NCBI GenBank assembly: GCA_963759125.1
Contig: CAVWXN010000001.1
Span: forward strand, 186,001-250,000
Direction of reading: 5' to 3'
Origin: JABDQA01 sp963759125
GTDB taxonomy: Bacteria > Desulfobacterota > Desulfobulbia > Desulfobulbales > Desulfocapsaceae
Length of the DNA stretch: 64,000 nt
This document shows positions 1 through 8,374 of this stretch, in pieces; position 1 is the first letter of the stretch; each line of letters opens with the position of its first letter. Position numbers and translations under genes: made by a program. The notes under the pieces were generated by a model. That model made no database searches. It had not been told where the DNA came from and saw only the letters and a program-made list of their open reading frames with translations.

Positions 1-1
1 A

Positions 2-1126
2 TCCCTTATCAGCCCTCACATGGAAATACTTGCTCTCAACGACCAGATGGCCAAGTGGTTTCCGCATATCGATGTCTCACAAAGTCCCTATTGCTATCGA
101 GTATTCAATGACCCGCCCAAAGATGAGATCTGTTCTTATTGCCCTACTCATAAAACACTAGAGGATGGAGAAGTCCATGAATCGGTGACGGAAACACCAT
201 TAGGTGATGAAATTAGGAATTATCGGATCGTTTCTTCACCGATTAAAGATTGGGAAGGGAACGTTACCGCGGCAATTGAGATGGTAGAAGATATTACAGA
301 CAAAAAACGAAAGGAGGAAGAGTTACAGAAATACAGGGAGAACCTTGAGGAAATGGTCAAAGAGCGTACCGAAGAATTAACGGTTTCAAACAGGGCATTA
401 AAGAAAGAAATTGGCAATCGCCGTGAAGCTGAGAAAGCCCTGAAAACCAGTTCAGATAATATAAAACATTTCGCCTACTCTGTTTCACATGATCTGAAAA
501 ATCCGGCAATTTCCATTTATGGCCTGACTAGACTTCTAAATAAGCATTATGAGGATGTCCTCGACGAAAGGGGCAGAAATTATTGTCAGCAGATTTTTAA
601 ATCGTCAGAACAAATTGCCTCTCTTGTAGAGATGATCAACATCTATCTGACTACAAAGGAGATGCATTTACATATTGAAAGTATCAATCTGGGGGCCCTG
701 CTGTTGATGATCAAGGAGGAGTTTGCTGTTCCCTTGAATATTCGGCAAATTGAATGGACGGCCCCCCAGCACCCCCCTGTCATAAGGGCGGATAGAATTG
801 CGATGGTGAGAGTCTTGAGAAATTTTGTCGATAATGCACTAAAATATGGTGGTGAAGGTTTAAGTGAAATAACGATCGGGCATAGAGAAGATGAAGAGTA
901 CCACATTATATATGTGAGTGATGATGGCATTGGTTTAATAGAGGAAGAATCTAAAGATATTTTTGGGTTGTTTAAACGGCAGAAAACAGCCGGTGGTATT
1001 GCAGGATCAGGGCTAGGGCTCGCTATCGTAAAAGAAATAGCGGAGCAACATGAAGGTAAAGTATGGTTCGAAGTCAGTTCAGAAAAAGGAATAACCTTTT
1101 TTATGTCCATCTCAAAAAAATTGTGA
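2..1126 (+). CDS. PAS sensor histidine kinase, 5' end cut by window edge
   Basis: Cytoplasmic-type sensor kinase. The frame is open to the first bases of the window, and the first ATG (base 20) falls inside a PAS domain, so the gene very probably begins outside. Visible order: PAS with a Cys-rich stretch (CSYCPTHK), a PAC-like segment ending in EDIT, a coiled coil rich in Glu/Lys, the HisKA box SVSHDLKNP (phospho-acceptor His), then HATPase_c with an N-box (NFVDNALKYGG), DDGIGL and GSGLGLAI. There is no membrane segment in the visible part. No cognate receiver gene lies immediately downstream. A 517-base gap separates it from the next kinase, so it may act with a regulator elsewhere. Family call is secure; the signal and partner are unknown. 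Confidence 0.85.
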   Translation, partial: SLISPHMEILALNDQMAKWFPHIDVSQSPYCYRVFNDPPKDEICSYCPTHKTLEDGEVHESVTETPLGDEIRNYRIVSSPIKDWEGNVTAAIEMVEDITDKKRKEEELQKYRENLEEMVKERTEELTVSNRALKKEIGNRREAEKALKTSSDNIKHFAYSVSHDLKNPAISIYGLTRLLNKHYEDVLDERGRNYCQQIFKSSEQIASLVEMINIYLTTKEMHLHIESINLGALLLMIKEEFAVPLNIRQIEWTAPQHPPVIRADRIAMVRVLRNFVDNALKYGGEGLSEITIGHREDEEYHIIYVSDDGIGLIEEESKDIFGLFKRQKTAGGIAGSGLGLAIVKEIAEQHEGKVWFEVSSEKGITFFMSISKKL

Positions 1127-1579
1127 CTGTTTATCAGGCTCGCTGACGTTCGCCTTTGAACTTATAAGTGAAGATTGCCACATCTAGTTTTCTTGCGACT
1201 TGTCACCTTGTTAATTGAAGATAGTTCCTTTCGTGCCGAGATAAATCCACAGCCTGGGGAAACCTCTCGTGCGGTCCAGTTTGCTGAATTCTCAGATAAA
1301 CTGGAAGACCTGAACCGCTCCGCGCCCCCTCCCGAGAGATTACACAAATACGTTCTAACTATCTGAATAAATATTAAAAGAAGGTGACAAGAAAGCATTT
1401 CAGCAGACAGCCATGTAATCTAATTGAGATTGCCTGAGCCTTTATTAGATACCTTATCTTTTACCATGGTTTAAATCATCGATAGAGAGTTACGTGAACA
1501 GAGGATTTACCTAAGCTCTGGTCCACTGTCATACCCCCTAAATTTTTCCCACTGAAAAAAAGCTGCGACTAGTGAAGGA

Positions 1580-1597
1580 CAGGCACGATTAATGCTT
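1580..1597 (+). promoter_or_regulatory. Candidate sigma-54 promoter before the GAF kinase
   Basis: GG at 1582-1583 and GC at 1594-1595 are separated by exactly 10 bases (aGGCACgattaatGCtt), the -24/-12 geometry of RpoN promoters. It lies about 50 bases before the GAF kinase start. The -12 element is ATGC rather than TTGC, so this is moderate evidence. The rest of the 1127-1643 gap shows no gene I can support. Confidence 0.45.
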
Positions 1598-1643
1598 AGT
1601 TTAGATATTAGTGATGACGACTATATCAAGGTGAAAAAACATC

Positions 1644-2906
1644 ATGAATTCGACTACCGATCATCGACAACTTTACAAAGCATTCAGGGATATTATCTCA
1701 GTCGTGCACTCTTCTATCCACCTTGAAGATGTGATGGATCTGGTTGCCTGGAAGGCCACTGAAATTCTAGGGGCAAAAGGCGCAATTCTGCGTCTGCTCA
1801 ACATTGATACGGATGAACTCGAAATCAGTGCTTCCTATGGCATCAGCGCAGCGTATCTGGCCAAAGGCCCAGTTTCACACCACCGGACGATTACCGATGT
1901 CTGCCGCCAGAAAAAAGTGATCATCATCGAAGAAATCCGCACTGATCCCCGGGTCCAATATCCCCAGGAAGCCTGGTCCGAGGGATACCGGTTTATTATT
2001 GACGTACCGCTTTCTGTCGCTGATGATGTGGTCGGCATCCTTCGATTATATTTCACCAAGGTACGCCATTTTTCCGAGATTGAACTCGACTGGATCATCG
2101 CCATTGCCGAGCAGTGCTCCTGTGCACTGGGCAAGGCACGACTGATTGACACCTATGAATTCAAATACCACGAGCTGGCGACTCAGACGGAAAAACTCTC
2201 TGCCCTTGGCCGGATGGCAGCAGGCATTGCCCATGAGATCAACAATCCGCTGGCGGGCGTTCTCTTATACAGCTCGAACATGATTAAAAAGGTCCCCAAG
2301 GGAGATGCTCTCGAAGAGGGGCTGCAGGTTATCATGGATGAAACCATTCGCTGTCGAAAGATTATTCAGGAACTTCTCGAGTTTTCCAAGGGGCGGGAAC
2401 CCACAAAGGTACCAACAAATATCAACGATATCATCGGCAAAGCATTGAATATACTAGAAAATGAATTTCTTCTCAACCGTATTGACATGGATAAGAGCCT
2501 GGCCCCTGACCTGCCGGATATCATGGCCGACGGCAGCCAGATGGAGCAGGTTTTCGTCAATCTGCTCCTTAATGCGGTGCAGGCCGTCCCGGAAGGGGGA
2601 ACCATTCAGGTCAAGAGCAGTCTGAACCAAGAGGAATCTTCCATAAGTATCGAGGTGAAAGATAACGGGCCAGGAATCGGCCGGAAAGAGCAGTCCAAAA
2701 TATTCGAACCGTTTTTTTCGACCAAGCCCAACGGAACCGGGCTGGGGCTCTCGGTCAGCTATGGTATTGTCCGCAATCATCAGGGCAACATCAGCGTGCA
2801 TAGCCGACCGGGAGAAGGAACCCGCTTTCTTATCAAACTCCCCATTGCCCAGCAAGAAAGTAGGAAATTGCATAGCGCCTTGGCGGGGACAGCGATCAAC
2901 AAATGA
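1644..2906 (+). CDS. GAF-domain sensor histidine kinase
   Basis: Soluble two-component kinase that should phosphorylate the NtrC-type regulator with which it overlaps. GAF domain spans roughly residues 15-165, then a short linker helix, HisKA with the H-box AGIAHEINNPL (His197), and HATPase_c with NLLLNAVQA (Asn310), DNGPGIG (340-346) and GTGLGLS (364-370). There is no transmembrane segment, so it probably senses a cytoplasmic cue. Its GAF part resembles the stand-alone GAF protein at 24190-24819 (both carry SYG...YL.KGP). The ATG follows an AAGGTG ribosome site by about 10 bases. The stop overlaps the next start (ATGA), implying translational coupling. The ligand is unknown. Confidence 0.9.
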   Translation: MNSTTDHRQLYKAFRDIISVVHSSIHLEDVMDLVAWKATEILGAKGAILRLLNIDTDELEISASYGISAAYLAKGPVSHHRTITDVCRQKKVIIIEEIRTDPRVQYPQEAWSEGYRFIIDVPLSVADDVVGILRLYFTKVRHFSEIELDWIIAIAEQCSCALGKARLIDTYEFKYHELATQTEKLSALGRMAAGIAHEINNPLAGVLLYSSNMIKKVPKGDALEEGLQVIMDETIRCRKIIQELLEFSKGREPTKVPTNINDIIGKALNILENEFLLNRIDMDKSLAPDLPDIMADGSQMEQVFVNLLLNAVQAVPEGGTIQVKSSLNQEESSISIEVKDNGPGIGRKEQSKIFEPFFSTKPNGTGLGLSVSYGIVRNHQGNISVHSRPGEGTRFLIKLPIAQQESRKLHSALAGTAINK

Positions 2907-4321
2907 TGTCAACCGATCAGCCAAATATCCTTATTATTGACGATGAGGCCAGCATCTGCAGGGGATGCAGTCTGATACTCAGAGAACAAAATTGTTCTGT
3001 TTCAAGCCGGACAACTGGCAAAGACGGTCTGCGTGAAGCGTTGGCCGGCCGCTTCGATATCGTGCTTCTGGATATACGGCTGCCCGATATTGACGGGATG
3101 GCAATTCTTGCCAGCCTTCGCGAGAAAAAACCGGAAATCCATGTGATTATGATGACCGGTTATTCTACGATTCAAAACGCTGTTGAAGCCATGAAAGGTG
3201 GAGCTTTCGATTACCTTGCCAAACCATTTACCGAAGATGAAATCGTCTTGGCTGTAAAAAAGGCGATTGAAGACAAACGGCTCAGGGATGAAAATACTCT
3301 ACTGCGCAAACAGCTTTTCGAGCGCTTTGATTTCAATAACATCGTCGGAGAGGATCAGACTATTTTAGACATCTTCGAGCGCATCAAAAGAGTTGCTTCA
3401 ACGGACAGTACAGTACTTATCACCGGGGAAAGCGGAACCGGCAAAGAACTGTTTGCGGGCGCCATTCATGTCCAGAGTTCACGGTCTGCCAACAGATACG
3501 TGACTTTAGACTGCAGTACATTGTCCTCGAGTCTTCTCGAGAGCGAGTTGTTCGGCCACGTAAAAGGGGCGTTCACCGACGCCACTTACGATAAAAAGGG
3601 AATTTTCAGTGTCGCCAATCACGGAACCCTGTTTCTGGACGAGTTGTCCAACCTGAATTTGGAGATTCAGAGCAAGCTCCTTCGGGTTATGGAGTCAGGC
3701 GAATATAAGCGGGTCGGTGACAGCAGCACCATAAAAACGGATGTGAGAATAATTGCCGCAACTAACAGGGATCTTTCAGAATTGGTATCCGAGGGGTCTT
3801 TCCGGGAAGATCTTTTCTATCGTTTAAACGTCTTCCCCATCCGTATACCTCCGCTCAGGGAAAGGAAGGAAGACATCCCCCGGCTTGCCTATCATTTCCT
3901 GCGCCTTTTCTGCAAAGAAACCGGCAAACGAATCGAAGGCTTTTCAGACGATGCCCTGGCCCTGCTGATCGATCATTCCTGGCCGGGAAACGTTCGGCAA
4001 TTAAAAAACGCCGTGGAACGGCTGGTAATAATGGCAGACCATGGCTTCCTGGACAGGGAAACCCTCACGTCCAATATCCAGATTGATAATGGGTCCGACC
4101 TCTCCGCACCGAGCCATGTTCCAGAGACCTGGGAAGAGCTTAAATCGCTTAAGAAACATGTGGTGGAAAATGTTTTAGGTGAGGTGGAACAAAAATTCTT
4201 AGTAAAAGCTCTAACTGAATGTCAGGGCAATATCACCCATGCCGCTCAACAGGTTGGTATGCAAAGATCCAATTTCTCCACACTGATGAAAAAGCACGGG
4301 CTGTCGACAGACAATCTGTAA
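2903..4321 (+). CDS. NtrC-family sigma-54 response regulator
   Basis: Transcription activator working with sigma-54. An N-terminal receiver (residues ~8-125) has acidic residues Asp13/Asp14, phospho-acceptor Asp57 and Lys107. The AAA+ domain (~147-380) carries Walker A GESGTGKE (175-182), a loop-1 motif GAFTDA (222-227, instead of canonical GAFTGA), Walker B LFLDE and an arginine-finger region. A Fis-type helix-turn-helix sits at the C-terminus. It is coupled to the upstream GAF kinase by a 4-base overlap. The obvious target is the strong sigma-54 promoter at 4614-4627, which heads the formate dehydrogenase operon. That target is inferred from position. Confidence 0.93.
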   Translation: MMSTDQPNILIIDDEASICRGCSLILREQNCSVSSRTTGKDGLREALAGRFDIVLLDIRLPDIDGMAILASLREKKPEIHVIMMTGYSTIQNAVEAMKGGAFDYLAKPFTEDEIVLAVKKAIEDKRLRDENTLLRKQLFERFDFNNIVGEDQTILDIFERIKRVASTDSTVLITGESGTGKELFAGAIHVQSSRSANRYVTLDCSTLSSSLLESELFGHVKGAFTDATYDKKGIFSVANHGTLFLDELSNLNLEIQSKLLRVMESGEYKRVGDSSTIKTDVRIIAATNRDLSELVSEGSFREDLFYRLNVFPIRIPPLRERKEDIPRLAYHFLRLFCKETGKRIEGFSDDALALLIDHSWPGNVRQLKNAVERLVIMADHGFLDRETLTSNIQIDNGSDLSAPSHVPETWEELKSLKKHVVENVLGEVEQKFLVKALTECQGNITHAAQQVGMQRSNFSTLMKKHGLSTDNL

Positions 4322-4408
4322 AATAGCCGTGCCCTGACAACTGCATTTGTTGTTGCTACTTCTATCCTGCATAACTCCTGGTAGGCATCCTTCAGCCGCA
4401 TTATCCTC

Positions 4409-4505
4409 CATACGCCGCCGTATGTTTATTCATACACCCATAACCCGCTGAATTACGGACACTTTGATTAATAAATACTTTTGGGGCCGTATATAATTGT
4501 ATACG
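4409..4505 (+). promoter_or_regulatory. Two CGTAT-type palindromes, possible activator sites
   Basis: CATACG-ccgc-CGTATG occupies 4409-4424 and CGTATA-taattg-TATACG occupies 4488-4505. Centres are 80 bases apart and about 200 and 120 bases before the sigma-54 promoter, the usual range for enhancer sites of NtrC-type activators. The shared half-site (CGTAT) supports one protein binding both. The remainder of the 4322-4735 gap shows only the promoter listed next. Confidence 0.4.
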
Positions 4506-4612
4506 CCACTCCTCATCGCAGCCCCAATATTACCCGTCATAAAGATTTGTAACTCTATGTTGTAACCTCTCATTTTTTAATAATGACTGATTACTCCCGA
4601 AGATGGTCGAGA

Positions 4613-4629
4613 CGGCACGGGAGTTGCTT
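4613..4629 (+). promoter_or_regulatory. Sigma-54 promoter of the formate dehydrogenase operon
   Basis: cGGCACGggagTTGCTT: GG at 4614-4615, ten bases, GC at 4626-4627. This matches the consensus TGGCACG-N4-TTGCW at all but the first position. It lies about 100 bases before the receiver gene at 4736 and directly after a gene for a sigma-54 activator. Confidence 0.8.
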
Positions 4630-4735
4630 CATAGAGGGCAAGATAGATAACCGTTGGCGGGCTGAACCTGCCGGCTGATAATCGGCCGCGACAAGGCCAA
4701 TAATCAGAAACAGGCGAAATGCAGGAGGTGCAACC

Positions 4736-5422
4736 ATGACATTATACCAAGCCAATCATACGACGGACCACGCTCCCCCTCATATTCTTGTCATGGAAGA
4801 CGAAGAGACTGTAGCCAGAGGCCTTGAGATGGTGCTCGAGGAAGAAGGCTATGATGTCGACCTGGCATTCACTGGGGCTGGAGCTCTGGAAACATTTTCC
4901 AACAGCGATTTTGATCTGGTTATCGCCGATCTGCGTCTGCCGGACAGCGACGGCCTGGAAATTATCAAGATCGTCAAGGAACGCAGACCTGAAACAGAGA
5001 TCGTGGTCATTACCGGTTACTCTTCAGTTTCTTCGGTAGTCGACGCAATGAAGATCGGGGTGGCTGACTACCTTCCCAAGCCGTTTACGGAAAGTGAAAT
5101 AAAAGTCGCCATCGGCAACGCCCTAAACAAGGAAAGATTGACACCTCAGGAAAAAGTTGAACCGCCTCCGGAGATCACCGCGGATAAATTAATTCAGAAG
5201 CGGGAAGTGTTGCAGGTCCTGGATCGTACCAATTGGGATGTAGAGTTTGCCAGAAATCTGTTGGAAGGCGATTCAAGTGCTCTCAACTCATACGCTCTCT
5301 CTTGGGAAGCCAAAGCTGCGATCACCTCAGGGGATTTGAACTGGCTCAGGATAAATGTCGGAAAACTGACTGAAGAGCAGATGATATTTGTCAACAAGCG
5401 TCTGCAGAGAGAGGCCTGGTAG
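4736..5422 (+). CDS. Receiver-domain protein with C-terminal extension
   Basis: First gene of the sigma-54-driven operon. A receiver domain (~17-130) has an intact acidic pair (EDEE, 21-24), Asp65, Thr in VITGYS and Lys115, so it should accept phosphate. The ~80-residue C-terminal part is predicted mostly helical. It lacks a recognisable DNA-binding or enzymatic domain, so the protein is not an ordinary transcription factor. The receiver is a close paralogue of the one fused to NuoE in the next gene, pointing to tandem duplication. A strong GGAGG ribosome site precedes the ATG. It may act as a phosphate sink or as a protein-protein switch for the enzyme encoded downstream; this is inference. 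Confidence 0.8.
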   Translation: MTLYQANHTTDHAPPHILVMEDEETVARGLEMVLEEEGYDVDLAFTGAGALETFSNSDFDLVIADLRLPDSDGLEIIKIVKERRPETEIVVITGYSSVSSVVDAMKIGVADYLPKPFTESEIKVAIGNALNKERLTPQEKVEPPPEITADKLIQKREVLQVLDRTNWDVEFARNLLEGDSSALNSYALSWEAKAAITSGDLNWLRINVGKLTEEQMIFVNKRLQREAW

Positions 5423-5519
5423 CACTGCCGAAAACCTCAGTCTGTCGCGGGTCAGCCAGGCCTGCGGCAGTGTTTCGGTAGAACTGAATAAAGCATCGAT
5501 ATAAAGACGGAGGCCGCTT

Positions 5520-6458
5520 ATGCAGATTCAAGAAGCGTTGGATTTCCAAGATCCGTCCTGGCCTCAGGTTCTGATAATGGAAGATGAAGCAAGTGTTGCC
5601 AAAGGGTTGGGGATGGTTTTGAGCGAAGAGGGCTACCACGTTGATCTGGCAATGACCGGACGCAGTGCCTTGGATAGCTTCAACCAGAAGATGTTTGATC
5701 TGCTGGTAGCCGATTTGCGGCTGCCGGACATCGATGGCATGGAAGTGATCAAGCAAGTAAAAAGACGTCGACCAGAAACAGAAGTACTTGTAATAACAGG
5801 GTATTCAACCGTAAATACAGCCGTGGAAGCAATGAAGCTCGGGGCCTTTGACTATTTAGCCAAACCGTTCACCGAAAACGAGTTTTTATCGGCAGTCAAG
5901 GGTGCCCTGGTGACAAAAGAGTTTTCGGCACCTGATTCAGCGGCGGTCGCTCTTGAATCTCTCCCTGAGGATTATCTCAGATTGACGGAGGTGATGAATC
6001 AGATCCGCCACACCTTTGCCGGTCAACAGCATGAGGTAATCACCATTCTGCAGAAGGTGCAGAACGCGCTTGGCTATATCCCGACCGAGGCACTCCTGCA
6101 GATAGCTGATTTCACCCGTATGCCGGAGGCTGCCGTTTATGGGATAGTCACATTTTACGAGCGCTTCAGGCTGGTACCGGTTGGCCGCCATGTGGTGAAA
6201 GTGTGTCGGGGAACTGCCTGCCATGTAAAGGGTGCCGGCACTATCCTTAATGAATTAGAACATCGCTATAAGCTGTCGCCTGGGGAGACCAGCAAGGATC
6301 GAATGTTCACGCTGGAAACGGTTGCCTGCTTTGGTTCATGCGCCATCGCACCGGTGATGGTTGTCGACGATAAAGTCTGCGCAGATATGGATCCTGACAA
6401 AGTTGGAAAAGTTTTGAACGACATAGCCCAAAATGACTCAAAAACTGATCTGCATTGA
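5520..6458 (+). CDS. Receiver domain fused to NuoE-like [2Fe-2S] subunit
   Basis: A phospho-receiver (residues ~16-130: acidic EDE 21-23, Asp65, Lys115) is joined by a short linker to a complete NuoE/HydC-type thioredoxin-like [2Fe-2S] domain (~150-305). The four cluster ligands are visible as Cys229-x4-Cys234 and Cys270-x3-Cys274 (motifs CRGTAC and CFGSC). In NuoE-family proteins this domain passes electrons between the NuoF flavin/FeS subunit and other centres. Here its fusion to a receiver implies that phosphorylation may control assembly or activity of the enzyme itself. The stop is 17 bases before the NuoF-like start. Both domain calls are firm; the regulatory role is inferred. Confidence 0.88.
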   Translation: MQIQEALDFQDPSWPQVLIMEDEASVAKGLGMVLSEEGYHVDLAMTGRSALDSFNQKMFDLLVADLRLPDIDGMEVIKQVKRRRPETEVLVITGYSTVNTAVEAMKLGAFDYLAKPFTENEFLSAVKGALVTKEFSAPDSAAVALESLPEDYLRLTEVMNQIRHTFAGQQHEVITILQKVQNALGYIPTEALLQIADFTRMPEAAVYGIVTFYERFRLVPVGRHVVKVCRGTACHVKGAGTILNELEHRYKLSPGETSKDRMFTLETVACFGSCAIAPVMVVDDKVCADMDPDKVGKVLNDIAQNDSKTDLH

Positions 6459-6475
6459 CAGGAGAGGGAGAGAAG

Positions 6476-8328
6476 ATGGATTACGCTGCCATCAAAGCGA
6501 ATGCTGAACGGGAGTGGAAATGGCTGGAACAACTTCCCCAGCCTCTGATCCAGATAGGCACCGGAACCTGCGGCAAAGCGTCGGGGGCAAGACAAGGTAT
6601 TGGAGAGTGTCCGAAAAACGCTGAAGGAGATCCAGGTGATGGCCAGAACCATGGAGGTGGGCTGTATAGGCATGTGCTACCTGGAGCCTCTGATGACCGT
6701 TCGCAAACACGGGAGTCCTCCAATTCTCTTCGGCAGCTTAACCCCGGAAAATGCGGCCGACATCATCAGACGCTACCTGCTCGATGATGATCCCTGTCTA
6801 AAGTGGTGCATCTGTACACTTGGAGAGGAGCGAATCGAGGATATTCCACTCTTCGAAGAGCATCCGATGATGCGTAATCAATGCCGTATCGCATTGCGCA
6901 ACTGCGGGTTGATCGATCCAGCCAATATCAATCATTATATTGCCAGAGGGGGCTATCAGGGTTTCAACCGTGCTTTGACAATGAGTGGTGCAGCGGTGAT
7001 AGAGTTGATCGGCAAGGCCGGTCTCAGAGGAAGGGGCGGGGCTGGATTTCCGACCGGCCTGAAATGGGAGCTGACCCGCAAAGAAAGAGCGGAAGACAAA
7101 TATGTCGTCTGTAATGCCGACGAAGGAGATCCGGGCGCTTTTATGGATAGGGCTTTGCTGGAAGGAGACCCGCATTCGGTTCTCGAAGGAATGCTCATTG
7201 GGGCCCACGCCATAGGCGCCGCAGAGGGAGTTATATATATAAGGGCCGAATACCCGCTGGCGATTGAGCGACTGGAAAAGGCACTGGAGCAGATGCGCCA
7301 CAACAACCTGCTCGGAAAAGAAATACTGGGCAGCAATTTCAATTTCAACGTCTATATACAAGAAGGTGCCGGAGCCTTTGTCTGCGGCGAGGAAACGGCC
7401 CTGATGGCTTCGGTGCAGGGCAGCCGGGGCCTGCCGACCCCCAAACCTCCCTACCCTGCTCAGTCGGGGCTTTGGGGTAAACCTACCTGCATCAATAATG
7501 TGGAAACCTACAGCAATGTATCGGCTATCCTTGAGAATGGAGCCACGTGGTACGCGCGCATTGGCACGGAGAAAAGCAAGGGTACCAAGACATTCTCTCT
7601 GGCCGGCAAGATAAAACATACCGGTCTAATCGAAGTTCCGATGGGAACCCCTCTCAAAAAAATTGTCTATGAGATCGGAGGAGGGGCTCCCGACGGAAAA
7701 GAAATCAAAGGGGTTCAGACCGGAGGTCCGTCCGGCGGTTGTATACCCGCAGACCTGTTTGACTTGACCGTCGATTACGAATCACTGGCAGAGGCTGGAT
7801 CCATTATGGGATCAGGCGGTATGGTGGTTATGGACAGGAATACTTGTATGGTTGATATGGCCCGTTATTTCCTCAGTTTTACCCAGGACGAATCATGCGG
7901 CAAATGCCTGCCCTGCCGTTTAGGAACGCACCAGATGCTCGGAATCCTTGAGGAAATATGTGAAGGCAGAGGCAAACCTGAACACCTCGAACTGTTGAGG
8001 GACCTGAGCGAAACGGTGCAGAAGGGTTCTTTGTGCGGATTAGGGCAGACAGCCCCAAACCCGGTACAGACCACCCTGAGATATTTTCAAGATGAATTTG
8101 ATCGCCATATAAAAGACGGCCAAATGTGACGCCGGTGTGTGCAAGGTTCTTTTCCACTATGAAGTCGATCCGCAGCTCTGCAACGGCTGCGGACTCTGTG
8201 TACGGAAATGTAGTGCCGGAGCCATCGGCGGCGAAAAAAAAGAACCCCATGTCATAGACCAAGCAAAATGTATCAAATGCGGTATTTGTTTTCAGTCCTG
8301 CAAACAGCAGGCCATTGGAATCCACTGA
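6476..8328 (+). CDS. nuoF: NuoF/HydB-like NADH-binding flavoprotein, two frame breaks
   Basis: FMN- and NAD(H)-binding subunit of the complex. The ATG at 6476 follows AGGAGAGGG. It starts with a thioredoxin-like domain (IGTGTCGKASGA), then the NADH/FMN core (GRGGAGFPTGLKW, NADEGDPGAFMDR), an SLBB region, the ESCGKCLPCR 4Fe-4S motif and a C-terminal 2[4Fe-4S] ferredoxin domain (CNGCGLCVRKC, CIKCGICFQSC). The reading frame shifts twice, near 6591-6598 and near 8119-8123. Each time, removal of one base restores a continuous family-like protein (ASGARQ-VLESV; IKDG-KCDAGVCKVL). Unbroken open frames are 6600-8129 and 8137-8328. Sequence error is the likeliest cause; a pseudogene cannot be excluded. 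Confidence 0.85.
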
Positions 8329-8374
8329 GATTACGGACTGGCCCTGCAGTAGCTGAATAATTGAGGAGATTGTT

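Noticed and set aside
1228..1300. Group II intron domain V-like stretch (GGGGAAACCTCTCGTGCGGT)
   Set aside because: No flanking intron domains, no reverse transcriptase and imperfect pairing; chance resemblance is likelier.
1162..1398. Two overlapping short open frames in the first gap
   Set aside because: No ribosome site, no recognisable protein pattern on either strand.
8127..8129. TGA inside the NuoF-like gene as a possible selenocysteine codon
   Set aside because: The same frame after the TGA is not family-like and soon stops again; the ferredoxin domain continues in a different frame, so this is a frame break.
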